From: Streptomyces corallincola
Lineage (GTDB): Bacteria; Actinomycetota; Actinomycetes; Streptomycetales; Streptomycetaceae
Length of the DNA stretch: 64,000 nucleotides
Assembly (NCBI RefSeq): GCF_019104725.1
Contig: NZ_JAHRXF010000025.1
Span: 1 to 64,000 of the forward strand
Direction: 5' to 3'
Each line of letters starts with the position of its first letter. The stretch's first letter is position 1. The notes under the pieces are model-generated. The model did not search any database and had not been told where the DNA came from. It worked only from the letters and a program-made list of their open reading frames with translations. Below, in pieces: positions 48,309 to 57,966 of this stretch. The position numbers and the translations under genes were made by a program.

Positions 48309-49163
48309 ATGATCGACACCGACGCGACCACGGCCTTCGACACCGCCGAGCGGGCCATGTGGTCCGGGCGGACCCGCGCCTACGCCCACGGTTTCGCACC
48401 GCTGTGCGCGCACCCCGTCCCCGCGCTGCTCGACGCGGCCGGAGTCGGCCGGGGCACCCGCGTCCTCGACGTGGGCACCGGCACCGGCGCCGCCGCCCTC
48501 GCCGCCCTGGAGCGGGGCGCGCTGGTCCACGCCGTGGACGCCGACCCCGGCATGGCCGCCGAGGCAGGACGGCGCGGGGTCTCCGCGTGCGTCGCCGCGC
48601 TCCCCGGACTTCCCTTCGCGGACGGGGTGTTCGACGCCGTGGTGGGGAACTTCGTCCTCAACCACGTGGGGCGGCCGCGCGCCGCCCTCACCGAACTGCG
48701 CCGGGTGCTCCGGCCGGGCGGGCGGCTGGCCGTCACCCTGTGGGTCGCCCGGCGCGGTGCGGGCCAGGACCTGCTGGGCCGGGCGCTCGCCGAGGGCGGG
48801 GCCGTACCGCCCGCGTATCTGCCCCGCCTCCACCCCGACGAGGACTTCCCCCGTACCCCCGAGGGCGTGGCGGGCCTGCTCGCGGGGGACGGGTTCCACG
48901 GCGTCGAGGCCCATGAGCCCTCCTGGGACCACCTCACCACCGCCGGGGAGTGGTGGGGCGCCGCGGCGGGCGGGGTCGCCACCGTCGGGCTGGTCCTGAC
49001 CGCCCAGGACCCGGAGACCGTCGTACGGGTCCGGCGGGCCTACGACCGGCTCTGCGCGCCCTTCGTCACCGGGCCGTCGCGGTCCACCGGGGACGCGCGG
49101 CGACTGGCCCTTCCCCATGTGGCCGTACTGGCGTCCGGGACGTGGGCGGCTCCCGCCGCGTAG
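48309..49163 (+). CDS. SAM-dependent methyltransferase (class I)
   Basis: 284 residues. SAM motif I is TRVLDVGTGTGAAALAALE, followed by VHAVDADPGMA, PFADGVFDAVVGNFVLNHVG and RVLRPGGRLAVTLW, a UbiE/Methyltransf_11 pattern. The C-terminal half has no recognisable substrate site. ATG 48309 comes 7 bases after CAGGCT. The acceptor molecule cannot be deduced. Confidence 0.88.
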   Translation: MIDTDATTAFDTAERAMWSGRTRAYAHGFAPLCAHPVPALLDAAGVGRGTRVLDVGTGTGAAALAALERGALVHAVDADPGMAAEAGRRGVSACVAALPGLPFADGVFDAVVGNFVLNHVGRPRAALTELRRVLRPGGRLAVTLWVARRGAGQDLLGRALAEGGAVPPAYLPRLHPDEDFPRTPEGVAGLLAGDGFHGVEAHEPSWDHLTTAGEWWGAAAGGVATVGLVLTAQDPETVVRVRRAYDRLCAPFVTGPSRSTGDARRLALPHVAVLASGTWAAPAA

Positions 49164-49242
49164 CGGGGGAGTGGTGGGCCCGAGGCGGCCGGGACGCCGA
49201 GGGCCTCGGCCCGGCCGTACGCCGCGGAGGCGCCCGGACATG

Positions 49243-49276
49243 ACGAGGGGGAGGAACCGGAGTCCCTCCCCCTCGT
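49243..49276. terminator. Terminator between methyltransferase and LCP genes
   Basis: ACGAGGGGGAGG and CCTCCCCCTCGT pair in a 12-bp stem with a 10-base loop between convergent genes. Confidence 0.75.
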
Positions 49277-49309
49277 ACGAGCTCGTGCGAGCGCGCGCCG
49301 ACCGCGACG

Positions 49310-50611
49310 TCAGTTGCCCGTGACCGTCACCTTCTGGTCGTTGTTCAGCTCGTCCACGAGCGTCTTCACCTTCGCCTTGTCCCAGACGAGGTTGCCGCCG
49401 ACCGAGCCGGAGATCGGCATGTTCAGGGAGGTGCCGTCACCGCCGCTGACGCCCTTCATGGCCCAGAACATCGAGGCCAGGTCCCACAGGGACATGTCCT
49501 TGTCCACGGTGAGCGAGTCCAGCCCGGCGCCCATCGTCGGGTAGAACGTGAAGGGGTTCATGACCGTGGACGGGGTCGCCACCTGGTGCGCGAGGGCGGA
49601 CAGGAACTTCTGCTGGTTCTTGGTGCGCTGGAGGTCGGACGCGGCGAAGGCGTGCCGGGTGCGGACGAAGGCGAGGGCCTGCTCACCGTTCAGGGTCTGC
49701 TTGCCCGCCTTGAAGTCGGCGCCGGAGTACTTGTCCTTGAACCCCTTGTCGATGTCGATCTCGACCCCGCCGACCGCGTCCACGATCTTGGCGAAACCGG
49801 CGAAGCCGATCTCCACGTAGTGGTCGATGTGCAGACCGGTGTTGTACTCGACGGTCCGCACCAGCAGGGTCGGCCCGTCTATCGCGTACGCCGCGTTCAG
49901 CTTGTTCTGGCCCAGCGGGCCCCGGATCTTGCCCGACTCCGACCCCTTGAACTGCGGGATCGTCACGTTGGAGTCGCGCGGCAGCGAGATCAGGGTGTCC
50001 CCGTTCCCGCCCACGTGCAGGATCATCATCGAGTCGGTGCGCTGGCCCTCGGCGGAACCGGTGTGCAGCTTCTTCTTCTCCTCGGCCGACATGCCCGCGC
50101 GGCTGTCGGAGCCGACGATCAGGTAGTTCGTGCCGTCGCCGGCGGCCGGGCGGTCGATGACCTTGGAGAGGTCCACGTCCCGGTGCAGCTTGGAGTCGGC
50201 CCAGAAGTACGTGCTCACCGACGTGACCAGCAGCACCGCCGCCAGTGTCAGCACGCCCCACTTGATCCGCCGCCCCCAGTTCGGCGCCGGACGCGGGGGC
50301 CGGGTGCCGGTGCCGTACGGGCCACCGGGACCGCCGGGGCGGTTGCCGTAGACCTGGCCCGAGCTGTACCCGCTGTCGTAGCCGCCGCCCCGGCCGTCGT
50401 GTCCCTGCCCGTCCACGTACGCGGGCTGCTGCGGGACACCGTTGCCGTACGGCGGCGCCGAGGGCTCGCCGTGGCCACGCTGTCCGGGCGGTGCCTGCGG
50501 GCGCCGCACCTGGCGCATCACACGGGCACCCTCCGGCTGCGCACCGGCGCTGCCGTGTCCGTAGCGGGGTCCGCGGTTGTCGTCGGACGGTCCCTGGGGC
50601 CAGTCATTCAT
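49310..50611 (-). CDS. LytR-CpsA-Psr (LCP) family glycopolymer transferase, cysteine-free
   Basis: 433 residues. A disordered Gly/Pro/Tyr-rich cytoplasmic region of about 115 residues precedes one membrane helix (IKWGVLTLAAVLLVTSVSTY) and the LCP domain: NYLIVGSDSRAGM, LISLPRDSNVTIP, NKLNAAYAIDGP, IDHYVEIGFAGFAKIVDAVG and NGEQALAFVRTRHAF. LCP enzymes transfer lipid-linked glycopolymers to peptidoglycan. The KLN and first Arg/Asp positions are canonical; there is no LytR_C domain. ATG 50611 follows CACACT by 6 bases, a leaderless layout. Confidence 0.93.
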   Translation of the reverse strand: MNDWPQGPSDDNRGPRYGHGSAGAQPEGARVMRQVRRPQAPPGQRGHGEPSAPPYGNGVPQQPAYVDGQGHDGRGGGYDSGYSSGQVYGNRPGGPGGPYGTGTRPPRPAPNWGRRIKWGVLTLAAVLLVTSVSTYFWADSKLHRDVDLSKVIDRPAAGDGTNYLIVGSDSRAGMSAEEKKKLHTGSAEGQRTDSMMILHVGGNGDTLISLPRDSNVTIPQFKGSESGKIRGPLGQNKLNAAYAIDGPTLLVRTVEYNTGLHIDHYVEIGFAGFAKIVDAVGGVEIDIDKGFKDKYSGADFKAGKQTLNGEQALAFVRTRHAFAASDLQRTKNQQKFLSALAHQVATPSTVMNPFTFYPTMGAGLDSLTVDKDMSLWDLASMFWAMKGVSGGDGTSLNMPISGSVGGNLVWDKAKVKTLVDELNNDQKVTVTGN

Positions 50612-50729
50612 GCGGCCAGTGTGCAGGGTCGCGGTATGGGCCCCACAAGGCCTGTCGGAAAATCAGAGCGGCGCTGTTGCCAAGCTGACACAAAATACGC
50701 GGCGTACGCCTCGGCATAAGGTGGGGGTC

Positions 50730-51278
50730 ATGACAGACCAGGCCACGGACGCGGAACCGGAAATTCCGGGCAAGCCCACGTCCGCCTCGCGCACCACGCT
50801 CAGCCACATCATGACCCACAGTGACACCAACCTGCTGGGCACCGTGCACGGCGGTGTGATCATGAAACTGGTGGACGACGCGGCGGGCGCGGTGGCCGGA
50901 CGGCACTCCGGAGGTCCCGCCGTCACCGCGTCGATGGACGAGATGGCGTTCCTGGAGCCGGTCCGGGTCGGTGACCTCGTCCATGTGAAGGCCCAGGTCA
51001 ACTGGACCGGCAGGTCCTCGATGGAGATCGGCGTCCGGGTCATGGCCGAGCGCTGGAACGAGTCCGCCCCGGCGACCCAGGTCGGCTCCGCCTACCTCGT
51101 CTTCGCCGCCGTGGACGCCGACGGCAAGCCCCGCGCGGTCCCCCCGGTGCTCCCTGAGACCGACCGCGACCGCCGCCGCTACCAGGAGGCCCAGATCCGC
51201 CGCACCCACCGGCTCGCCCGCCGCCGCGCCATCCGCGAACTCCGCGAGCAGCGCGCGGCGGAGGGGTTCCTGGACTGA
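50730..51278 (+). CDS. Acyl-CoA thioesterase, hotdog fold
   Basis: 182 residues. The hotdog signature is SHIMTHSDTNLLGTVHGGVI (with its Asp and the His-Gly-Gly turn), then KLVDDAAGAVAGRHSGG, as in YciA/BFIT thioesterases. A basic C-terminal helix (RRTHRLARRRAIRELREQR) is a typical addition. It releases fatty acids from CoA. ATG 50730 comes 7 bases after TAAGGT; the message is probably leaderless and diverges from LCP gene 1 by 118 bases. Confidence 0.9.
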   Translation: MTDQATDAEPEIPGKPTSASRTTLSHIMTHSDTNLLGTVHGGVIMKLVDDAAGAVAGRHSGGPAVTASMDEMAFLEPVRVGDLVHVKAQVNWTGRSSMEIGVRVMAERWNESAPATQVGSAYLVFAAVDADGKPRAVPPVLPETDRDRRRYQEAQIRRTHRLARRRAIRELREQRAAEGFLD

Positions 51279-51279
51279 C

Positions 51280-51347
51280 GGCGCCCCCTGGCTCGGCGCC
51301 CCTGGCTCGGCGCCCCTGGCTCGGCGCCCCCGGCTCGGCGGCCCTGG
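51280..51347 (+). repeat. 15-bp tandem repeat, about four copies
   Basis: The unit CTGGCTCGGCGCCCC repeats in the gap after the thioesterase, the last copies with small changes. No gene is visible in 51279-51513. Confidence 0.7.
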
Positions 51348-51513
51348 CCGGGCGGCCTCCCGATCCGGCCGCCCGCGTGCTCTCCCGCACATCCGTCCCG
51401 CCCGCGTGAGAAGGCGAGAAGCGAGAAGCGGGGCCGGAGGTCCCGAGCCTCCTGCCCCGCTGCCCCGCATTCCTGCACCCCGCCCCGTACCGCCGCTCAA
51501 GCCGCGAGGGCGG

Positions 51514-53076
51514 TTACGCCTGGGCCCCGCACACCACCTCGTTGCCGCGCTGGACGCTCTGCTCCGGCCTGCCGGGGTCGTCGGCGCGGACCTGGTGCAC
51601 GGTCCGGAAGTCGGCGCCGACCGTGACCTTGAGCAGCGGGCCCTGACCGGGGGCCGCGCGGAGTTCGCTGCCGGGCAGGGCGGCGGCCAGTGAACGGGCC
51701 GAGCGGTCCCAGCGGGGGTCGTAGGTGATGACGGTCCGCTTGACGGCGTGACCGGCGGCGGTGGTCGGCTGCCGGGTGGTGGCGAAGCCGGTCGCGGCGA
51801 GCGCCGCGTCCGCCTTGCGGGCCAGCCCCGCCGTCGCGGTGCCGTTCTCCACCTGGACCCGGATCGCGTGCGGGTCCACCTCGACGGTCGCCGGGGCGGG
51901 GCCCTTGCGGGGCGGTGCCACCGCGAGCGGCCGGTCGTCGCGCAGCGCCTGGAAGACCCGCCCGGCGGCGGCCGGGTCCCACTTCAGGGTCGAGCCGACG
52001 CCCTTGACGGGGAAGTCCATCTGCCCGATCGGCACGGTGGTGAACTCGGAGGAGGACGGCGAGAAGTTCCGCATCGCCCGCCCGAGGTCCAGCAGTTCGT
52101 CGGTGCCGAACCCGGCGTCCGCCCGCACCGACCCGAGCACCGCCCGCGTCACGTCCCGGAACTTCATCGGGTTCAGCAGCACCCCCGAGGAGGTGGCCCG
52201 CTCGATCAGCGCCGCCAGGAACCGCTGCTGCCGCTTCATCCGGCCCAGGTCGGAGGCCCCGTCCACATGCCGGGCGCGTACGTACTGGAGCGCCTGTCCG
52301 CCGTTCAGCGCGTGCGGGCCGGGGGAGAGGTCGAGCCCGGTGTACGAGTCCTTCAGCGGGACCGCCGTACAGATCCGCACCCCGCCGAGCACGTCCACGG
52401 TCCGCATGAAGCTGGTGAAATCGACCTCCATGTAGTGGTCGATCTTCACGTGGGTCATGTTCTCGACGGTGCCGATGGTGAGCTGCGGACCGCCCTCGGC
52501 GTAGGCCGCGTTCAGCTTGATGGGATGCGCGCCGTGCTGCTTGCCGGTGGTGCGGTCCAGGTGCGCGGGGACCTCCGCGTAGGAGTCGCGCGGCAGGCTC
52601 ACCACGCTCGCCCGCCCCCGGTCCTCCGAGATGTGCACGATCATCATCGTGTCCGTGCAGTGGCAGGGCGCACCGCCGAGGCGGAACGCGCGCCGCTCCG
52701 CCTCGCTGATCTTGTCGCGGCCGTCGGTGCCGACCAGCAGCACGTTCATGCCGTGCCCGGCGCGCGGCCGGTTCTTCATGTCCTTGAACGCGTCGATCCG
52801 GGAGATCCCCGCGTCCAGGCTGGTCACCACCGCGTGGCCGATCCCGGCCGAGGCGAGCACCACCACCGACAGTGTGGTCAGGGCCCGCATGGCCCAGCGG
52901 GGCCGCTTGGGACGCCGCACCCGTGCGGTCCGCGCGGGGGCCGGTGGTACACGGCCGGGCGGCTGCGGTCTGCGCTGCGGCCGGGCGGGGGACCTCGGCG
53001 GGCTGGGCAAGGGACACCTCCGGGCTACGGCCCCGCGACGGATCTCCGCGACGTCGGCGAGGGGCCTTGCGGCCAT
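51514..53076 (-). CDS. LCP-family transferase with LytR_C domain
   Basis: 520 residues. A proline/arginine-rich cytoplasmic start, a membrane helix (ALTTLSVVVLASAGIGHAVV), the LCP domain (NVLLVGTDGRDKI, VVSLPRDSYAEVP, IKLNAAYAEGGP, IDHYMEVDFTSFMRTVDVLG, ALQYVRARHVDGASDLGRM) and a LytR_C domain (VQVENGTATAGLARKADAAL to the end). Extra cysteines (APCHCTDTM, RICTAV) occur. ATG 53076 lies after a TACGGT hexamer (minus strand) with little leader. It is divergent from a glycosyltransferase gene. Confidence 0.9.
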   Translation of the reverse strand: MAARPLADVAEIRRGAVARRCPLPSPPRSPARPQRRPQPPGRVPPAPARTARVRRPKRPRWAMRALTTLSVVVLASAGIGHAVVTSLDAGISRIDAFKDMKNRPRAGHGMNVLLVGTDGRDKISEAERRAFRLGGAPCHCTDTMMIVHISEDRGRASVVSLPRDSYAEVPAHLDRTTGKQHGAHPIKLNAAYAEGGPQLTIGTVENMTHVKIDHYMEVDFTSFMRTVDVLGGVRICTAVPLKDSYTGLDLSPGPHALNGGQALQYVRARHVDGASDLGRMKRQQRFLAALIERATSSGVLLNPMKFRDVTRAVLGSVRADAGFGTDELLDLGRAMRNFSPSSSEFTTVPIGQMDFPVKGVGSTLKWDPAAAGRVFQALRDDRPLAVAPPRKGPAPATVEVDPHAIRVQVENGTATAGLARKADAALAATGFATTRQPTTAAGHAVKRTVITYDPRWDRSARSLAAALPGSELRAAPGQGPLLKVTVGADFRTVHQVRADDPGRPEQSVQRGNEVVCGAQA

Positions 53077-53179
53077 ACGTGGGATTTGTGAGAACCGTAG
53101 GCCGATACGATCTCCAGCCCGCGTCGTCGTCCCGGCGGCGCGCTCCCGTGTCCCCCGTTCGCGGTAACGTGAGGTCCTT

Positions 53180-54208
53180 ATGAACACCAAGCCCGACGTG
53201 CGCCTCCCCGCCGTGTCCGTGATCATGCCCGTGCTGAACGAGGAACGGCATCTGCGCGGAGCGGTCCGCGCGATCCTCGCGCAGGAGTACGGCGGTGACA
53301 TGGAGGTCGTGATCGCCCTCGGTCCGTCCGCGGACCGCACGGACGAGATCGCCGCCGAGCTGGTCGCCGAGGACCCGCGGGTGCACACCGTGCCCAACCC
53401 GACGGGCCGGACCCCGGCCGCGCTGAACGCGGCGATCAAGGCGTCCCGGCACCCGGTCGTGGTCCGCGTGGACGGCCACGGCATCCTCTCGCCGGACTAC
53501 ATCGCCACCGCCGTACGCCTGCTGGACGAGACCGGCGCGCAGAACGTCGGCGGCATCATGCACGCCGAGGGCGAGAACGACTGGGAGCACGCGGTCGCCG
53601 CCGCCATGACGTCGAGGATCGGCGTGGGCAACGCGGCCTTCCACACCGGCGGCCAGGCCGGTCCCGCCGAGACCGTGTACCTCGGGGTGTTCCGCCGCGA
53701 GGCGCTGGAGCGGCAGGGCGGCTACAACGAGGAGTTCGTCCGCGCCCAGGACTGGGAGCTGAACTTCCGCATCCGCGAGGCGGGCGGCCTGATCTGGTTC
53801 TCGCCGGAGCTGCGGGTGTCGTACCGCCCCCGGCCGAGCGTGCGCGCGCTGGCCAAGCAGTACAAGGACTACGGCCGCTGGCGGCACGTCGTCGCCCGGT
53901 ACCACGAGGGCTCGATCAACCTGCGCTATCTCGCCCCGCCGACCGCCGTGTGCGCCATCGCGGCGGGCCTGGTCGTGGGCGCGGCCCTGACCCCCTGGGC
54001 GCTGCTGGTCCCCGGCGGCTACCTCGCGGCGATCGTCGCGGGCTCGGTCCCGGCGGGCAGGGGGCTGCCGCTGACGGCGCGGCTGCGCATCCCGGTCGCG
54101 CTGGGCACCATGCACATGTCCTGGGGCTGGGGCTTCCTGACCAGCCCGAAGTCCCTGGCGCGCAAGGTCATCGCCTCGCGCCGCCCGGCGGTGCCCGCCG
54201 CGGGCTGA
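53180..54208 (+). CDS. Glycosyltransferase family 2 (ExoA-like) membrane protein
   Basis: 342 residues. The GT-A fold shows VSVIMPVLNEERHLRGAVRA, VVVRVDGHGILSPDYI (acidic metal site) and FVRAQDWELNFRIREAGG. Two C-terminal membrane segments (TAVCAIAAGLVVGAALTPWALL and a second) end the protein, as in succinoglycan ExoA-like enzymes. It should extend a polyprenyl-linked surface glycan at the membrane. ATG 53180 follows GAGGT. Four LCP genes flank or follow it, which supports a wall-polymer role. Confidence 0.9.
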   Translation: MNTKPDVRLPAVSVIMPVLNEERHLRGAVRAILAQEYGGDMEVVIALGPSADRTDEIAAELVAEDPRVHTVPNPTGRTPAALNAAIKASRHPVVVRVDGHGILSPDYIATAVRLLDETGAQNVGGIMHAEGENDWEHAVAAAMTSRIGVGNAAFHTGGQAGPAETVYLGVFRREALERQGGYNEEFVRAQDWELNFRIREAGGLIWFSPELRVSYRPRPSVRALAKQYKDYGRWRHVVARYHEGSINLRYLAPPTAVCAIAAGLVVGAALTPWALLVPGGYLAAIVAGSVPAGRGLPLTARLRIPVALGTMHMSWGWGFLTSPKSLARKVIASRRPAVPAAG

Positions 54209-54288
54209 GCGGCCGTACGCCCGACGGCCGGGCGGTGACGCTCAACCGCCCGGCGCTCACCGCCCGCCCGTTTCCCGCACCGCGCCCG

Positions 54289-55953
54289 CTACCACTGGTA
54301 CGGCCTGTACACGTCCATGCACGTGTCGGCCTCGGAGCCGTTCAGCGCGTCGGCGTTGTCCGGCAGGTCGCCCGCCGTGGGCTTCTTCCGCGCGGGGTAG
54401 GCCGTCCCCGTGCGCCAGTCGGAGCCAATCACGACGGTGACCCCGGTGGCGTCGGTGGACTGCTTCACGGAGTCCGGCGGGATGCCGAGCGCCCGCGCGA
54501 CGGCCTGCGCGTCGCCCTTGAGGTCGGCGCTCGGGTAGGTCACGGCCGTCCGCTCCTCGGAGGCCGGGCCGGAGGGGTCGGCGGTCGCCCTGCTGAAACC
54601 TTTGCCCACCAGCTCCCGGCCGATGGCGGACGCCCGCCCGGAGACCGGGGGTTCGGTGGCGGTGCGGGTGGCGTTGCGCACCAGGACACCGAGCCGGTCG
54701 GGGCGCTGCGAGGGCTGCTCGGCCTTCGGACCGCCGTCGCCGCTCTTCCCGCCGCCCTCGCCGCCCTTGGCGTCCGACGCGGTGCCGTTCTTGTCGAAGG
54801 GCACGTCGTCGCGGATCATCTGCCACATCTTGGCCGCGTTGCCGCCGTCCGGTACGACGTGCGCGTCCGGGTCCCGGGGGTCCGGCACCCACGGCATCGT
54901 CGTCATGGTGATGCGGTCGGTCGGCACCGACTTGAGCTGCGTGGCCAGGTCGTACAGCTTCTTGACGCTGCCGATCTCCTCGGAGACCTGGAGGGAGCGG
55001 GTGCCCGCCTCGGCCAGGTCCATCAGCCGGCCGCCGTCGGTGAAGACGTTCTCGCCCTTGAGGGTGCGGATCATCGAGTTCAGGTACATGTGCTGGGCGC
55101 GGGCGCGCAGCGGGTCGCTGCCCCAGGCGTGCCGGGTGCGCAGCCACTGGAGCGCCTGCTTGCCCTTGACGTTGTGCGAACCCTTGGTCAGCTTCAGCCC
55201 CGAGCCGCCCGGCACATTGGGCAGCGGGCGGTCCCACACGTTCTGGTTGACGCACACGTCCACCCCGCCGACGGCGTCGGCCATGCGCACCACGCCCGCG
55301 AAGTCGATCGTCATCCAGTGATCGATGTAGATCCCGGTGAGGTTCTCCCAGGTGGCCAGCGTGCAGCCCGCACCGCCGCGCGCGAGGGAGACGTTGATGA
55401 TGTCGTTGGTCGCGCCGTACGTCTTCCCGGTCGCGGGGTCGGTGCACTTGGGGATGTCCACGCGGGTGTCGCGGGGGATGCTCACCACGGACGCGCTCCT
55501 GCGGTCGGCGGAGAGGTGGATCAGCATCTGGACGTCCGCGAGCGGCGGGTTGCCCACGTTGTCCCGGCTGCCGCCGAGCTTCACGTTCTCCGCGGAGTTA
55601 CGGCTGTCGGAGCCGAGCAGCAGGATGTTCACCGGGGTCTGCCCGGCCCGGTTCGGCGCGGTCCGCAGCGCCTTGGAGTCGTCGGCGCTGCTGCGTCGCC
55701 CCTTCTGGATGTTGTCGTCGAGGTGCTTGAGGTAGACGTATCCGGCCCCGGCCGTGCCGAGTATGACCACCGCGAGCACCGTCGCCGACCAGCGCAGGGC
55801 GCGCCGTCCGCGCGGGCGGGCACCGGCCGCCGTGGTGTCCGGGGGGCCGTCGCCGCCGCGTCCGTCGCCGCCGCGTCCGCCGCCCGCCGCCGTTCTCGCG
55901 CGTCGTTCCGCCCCGGCCGCGCGGGACTCCCCGCGTACTTCGCTCTGCGCCAA
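54289..55953 (-). CDS. LCP-family transferase, Cys-containing subgroup, with LytR_C
   Basis: 554 residues. Membrane helix (LRWSATVLAVVILGTAGAGY), LCP domain (VNILLLGSDSRNS, VVSIPRDTRVDIPKC, GGAGCTLATWENLTGIYIDH, VGGVDVCVNQNV, ALQWLRTRHAWGSDPL) and LytR_C (LGVLVRNATRTATEPPVSGR onward). Three cysteines sit at the same places in the next two LCP proteins. KLN reads DIINVSLARGG here. The start is TTG 55953 with GGAGGG 7 bases upstream; no ATG or GTG gives a better site. Confidence 0.9.
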   Translation of the reverse strand: MAQSEVRGESRAAGAERRARTAAGGGRGGDGRGGDGPPDTTAAGARPRGRRALRWSATVLAVVILGTAGAGYVYLKHLDDNIQKGRRSSADDSKALRTAPNRAGQTPVNILLLGSDSRNSAENVKLGGSRDNVGNPPLADVQMLIHLSADRRSASVVSIPRDTRVDIPKCTDPATGKTYGATNDIINVSLARGGAGCTLATWENLTGIYIDHWMTIDFAGVVRMADAVGGVDVCVNQNVWDRPLPNVPGGSGLKLTKGSHNVKGKQALQWLRTRHAWGSDPLRARAQHMYLNSMIRTLKGENVFTDGGRLMDLAEAGTRSLQVSEEIGSVKKLYDLATQLKSVPTDRITMTTMPWVPDPRDPDAHVVPDGGNAAKMWQMIRDDVPFDKNGTASDAKGGEGGGKSGDGGPKAEQPSQRPDRLGVLVRNATRTATEPPVSGRASAIGRELVGKGFSRATADPSGPASEERTAVTYPSADLKGDAQAVARALGIPPDSVKQSTDATGVTVVIGSDWRTGTAYPARKKPTAGDLPDNADALNGSEADTCMDVYRPYQW

Positions 55954-56080
55954 CTCCCAGCCCTCCCCGCCCTGTGCGCCGTCTCGCGGGACGGTCCCGC
56001 GGGTCCGTCCCGCCTTCGGTTAGACGCACGAAGAGCGGGATAAGTTACCTCCCAGAGGCACACCTTTTATGTGCTAATCC

Positions 56081-56105
56081 GGTCACTCCCGGTCACCGGG
56101 TGACC
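56081..56105. promoter_or_regulatory. GGTCAC repeat cluster upstream of the third LCP gene
   Basis: GGTCACC-G-GGTGACC (56091-56105) is a perfect repeat, with another GGTCAC at 56081. It lies about 130 bases upstream of the TTG start, in an intergenic stretch that also contains AT-rich sequence near 56065-56080. Confidence 0.45.
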
Positions 56106-56190
56106 CGCCCGCGCCCCCGCAAACCCGGATACGGCCCCCAACTCCACACATCTGACGCGGTGTTGAGGGCCGTACGCCGTTACGGAGCGG

Positions 56191-57966
56191 TCAGCTGGCG
56201 CACTTGACCTGATCGGCCGTGGACTGGCTGTCCACCTTGGGCGCCTTGCTGGGCGCGGTCAGGGAGACGCCCGCGCCCTTGAAGTCCTTGCCCAGGGTGA
56301 GTGTCATCGCGGGCAGCCCCTGGGAGTTGGTGACCGAGGCACCCGGCTTCAGCGCGCTGCCCGGCAGCCCCATCAGCGCGGCCAGCTCACGGGCCTGGGG
56401 CGCCTGGTCGGGGGCGTACTCCACGGTGGTCTTCTCCAGCGGCGCCGGGGCGTTGCCCGCGTTCTCCGACTTCAGCACGCCCGCGCTGTTCTGCAGCCAG
56501 TTCAGCTCGGCCTGCGCGCTGCCCGCCGGGGCACCGCCGTTGAGGATGCGCACCCGTACGTCGGCCGGCCCCGACCTGCTGCCCTTGAGGCGGGCCGCCG
56601 CCGCGTCCTTGGCGGCCCGCTGCTCGCGCTTCACCTCGGTGAAGGAGACATCGCCCTTGATGGCGTCGAAGACGGCCGGAGCGGCGTTCGGGTTGACGAT
56701 CACCGTCTTGTGGACGACACCGTCCGCCGGGTTGTCCAGCACCGGCACGGTGACGAAGCTGATGTTCTTCGGCGGGACCCGCTTCAGCTCCAGCGCGATG
56801 TCCTTGAGGGTGCCCGCGCTCTTGATGCCCTGGTCCACGGTGAGTGCCTTGGTGGCCGCCTCCGCCAGGTCCAGCACCTTGGCCGGGTTGGTCAGGGTGT
56901 CGCCGGAGGACATCTGGCGCATCAGCGAGCCCATGAACTGCTGCTGCACCTTGATGCGGTCCAGGTCGCCCTGGTTGCCCCAGCTGTGCCGGGTGCGGAC
57001 GAACGCCAGCGCCTGCTCGCCCTCGATGGTGGACTTGCCCGCGGGCAGGTTCAGGTGCGAGTCCTTGTCGTTGACCGCGTGCGCCACGCACACATCGACG
57101 CCGCCGACGGCCGTGGTCAGCGTCTTCACCGCGTTGAAGTCCACCATCATGAAGTGGTCCGGCGCGATCCCGGTGATCGCCTGGACGGTGCGCATGGTGC
57201 AGCCCGCGTCCCGGCCCTCCTGCCCCAGGCTGGTGTTGAACCGGGTGTTCTCGGTGCCCGGAACCACCTTCGTGGTGCCGTCCGGCTGCTTGGTCGGGCA
57301 GTCCGGCACATCCACGATCAGGTCGCGCGGGATGCTCAGCGCCGTCGCGTTGGACCGGTCCTTGGCGACGTGCAGCAGGATGTTGGTGTCCGCGTGGCCG
57401 ACGCTGCCCTGGTCGCCGTAGCCCGCGTTGCCCTTGCCGGTGCGCTTGTCGGTGCCGATGATCAGGATGTTGAACGCCTCGTCCTTGGCGAATCCGTTCT
57501 TCGCCGCGCTGCCGACGTCGGTCGAGGAGAGGTTTCCTTCGAGGTGCTTGAGGTAGAGGTAGCCCGCGCCGCCCGCGGCGACCAGGAGCAGCGCGGTGCC
57601 GCCCGCCGTCCAGGCCAGCACCTTCTTGGCCTTCGACTTCTTCTTCACCGGCCGACGGCCGCGCCGGGCCGCCGGTTCCGGCTCGGGGCTCCGGCGCCTG
57701 CGCGGTCCGGGGATCTCCGTACCGCCGTCCCCCGCGTCACCGCCGGGCGCGGGCCGCGCGCCGCGCGGGCCGCGCGCACCGGCCGGAGCCTCGGTGCGGA
57801 CCCGGGTCGTGCCGGAGTTCCGGGCGCGGGCCGCACGCGGTCCGGGGACCGGTGACTGCGGGGCGGAACTGCCCAGTCGCAGTTCGTATTCGCCGGTGTC
57901 CGGATTGAGTACCCACTGGTCGGCGGGGTCGATGTCGCCCGCCCGCCCACGGCCTTGCGCGTCCAC
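56191..57966 (-). CDS. LCP-family transferase, Cys-containing subgroup, with LytR_C
   Basis: 591 residues. A 140-residue Arg/Pro-rich N-terminus includes PADQWVLNPDTGEYELRLG, a basic patch KKKSKAKK, the membrane helix (WTAGGTALLLVAAGGAGYLY), LCP domain (AFNILIIGTDKRTGKGNAGY, ALSIPRDLIVDVPDC, DAGCTMRTVQAITGIAPDH, VGGVDVCVAHAV, ALAFVRTRHSWGNQGDLDRI), and a LytR_C region (VRVRILNGGAPAGSAQAEL). GTG 57966 marks the conserved start DAQGRG; an in-frame ATG at 58011 is possible. Closely related to the fifth LCP protein. Confidence 0.9.
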   Translation of the reverse strand: MDAQGRGRAGDIDPADQWVLNPDTGEYELRLGSSAPQSPVPGPRAARARNSGTTRVRTEAPAGARGPRGARPAPGGDAGDGGTEIPGPRRRRSPEPEPAARRGRRPVKKKSKAKKVLAWTAGGTALLLVAAGGAGYLYLKHLEGNLSSTDVGSAAKNGFAKDEAFNILIIGTDKRTGKGNAGYGDQGSVGHADTNILLHVAKDRSNATALSIPRDLIVDVPDCPTKQPDGTTKVVPGTENTRFNTSLGQEGRDAGCTMRTVQAITGIAPDHFMMVDFNAVKTLTTAVGGVDVCVAHAVNDKDSHLNLPAGKSTIEGEQALAFVRTRHSWGNQGDLDRIKVQQQFMGSLMRQMSSGDTLTNPAKVLDLAEAATKALTVDQGIKSAGTLKDIALELKRVPPKNISFVTVPVLDNPADGVVHKTVIVNPNAAPAVFDAIKGDVSFTEVKREQRAAKDAAAARLKGSRSGPADVRVRILNGGAPAGSAQAELNWLQNSAGVLKSENAGNAPAPLEKTTVEYAPDQAPQARELAALMGLPGSALKPGASVTNSQGLPAMTLTLGKDFKGAGVSLTAPSKAPKVDSQSTADQVKCAS

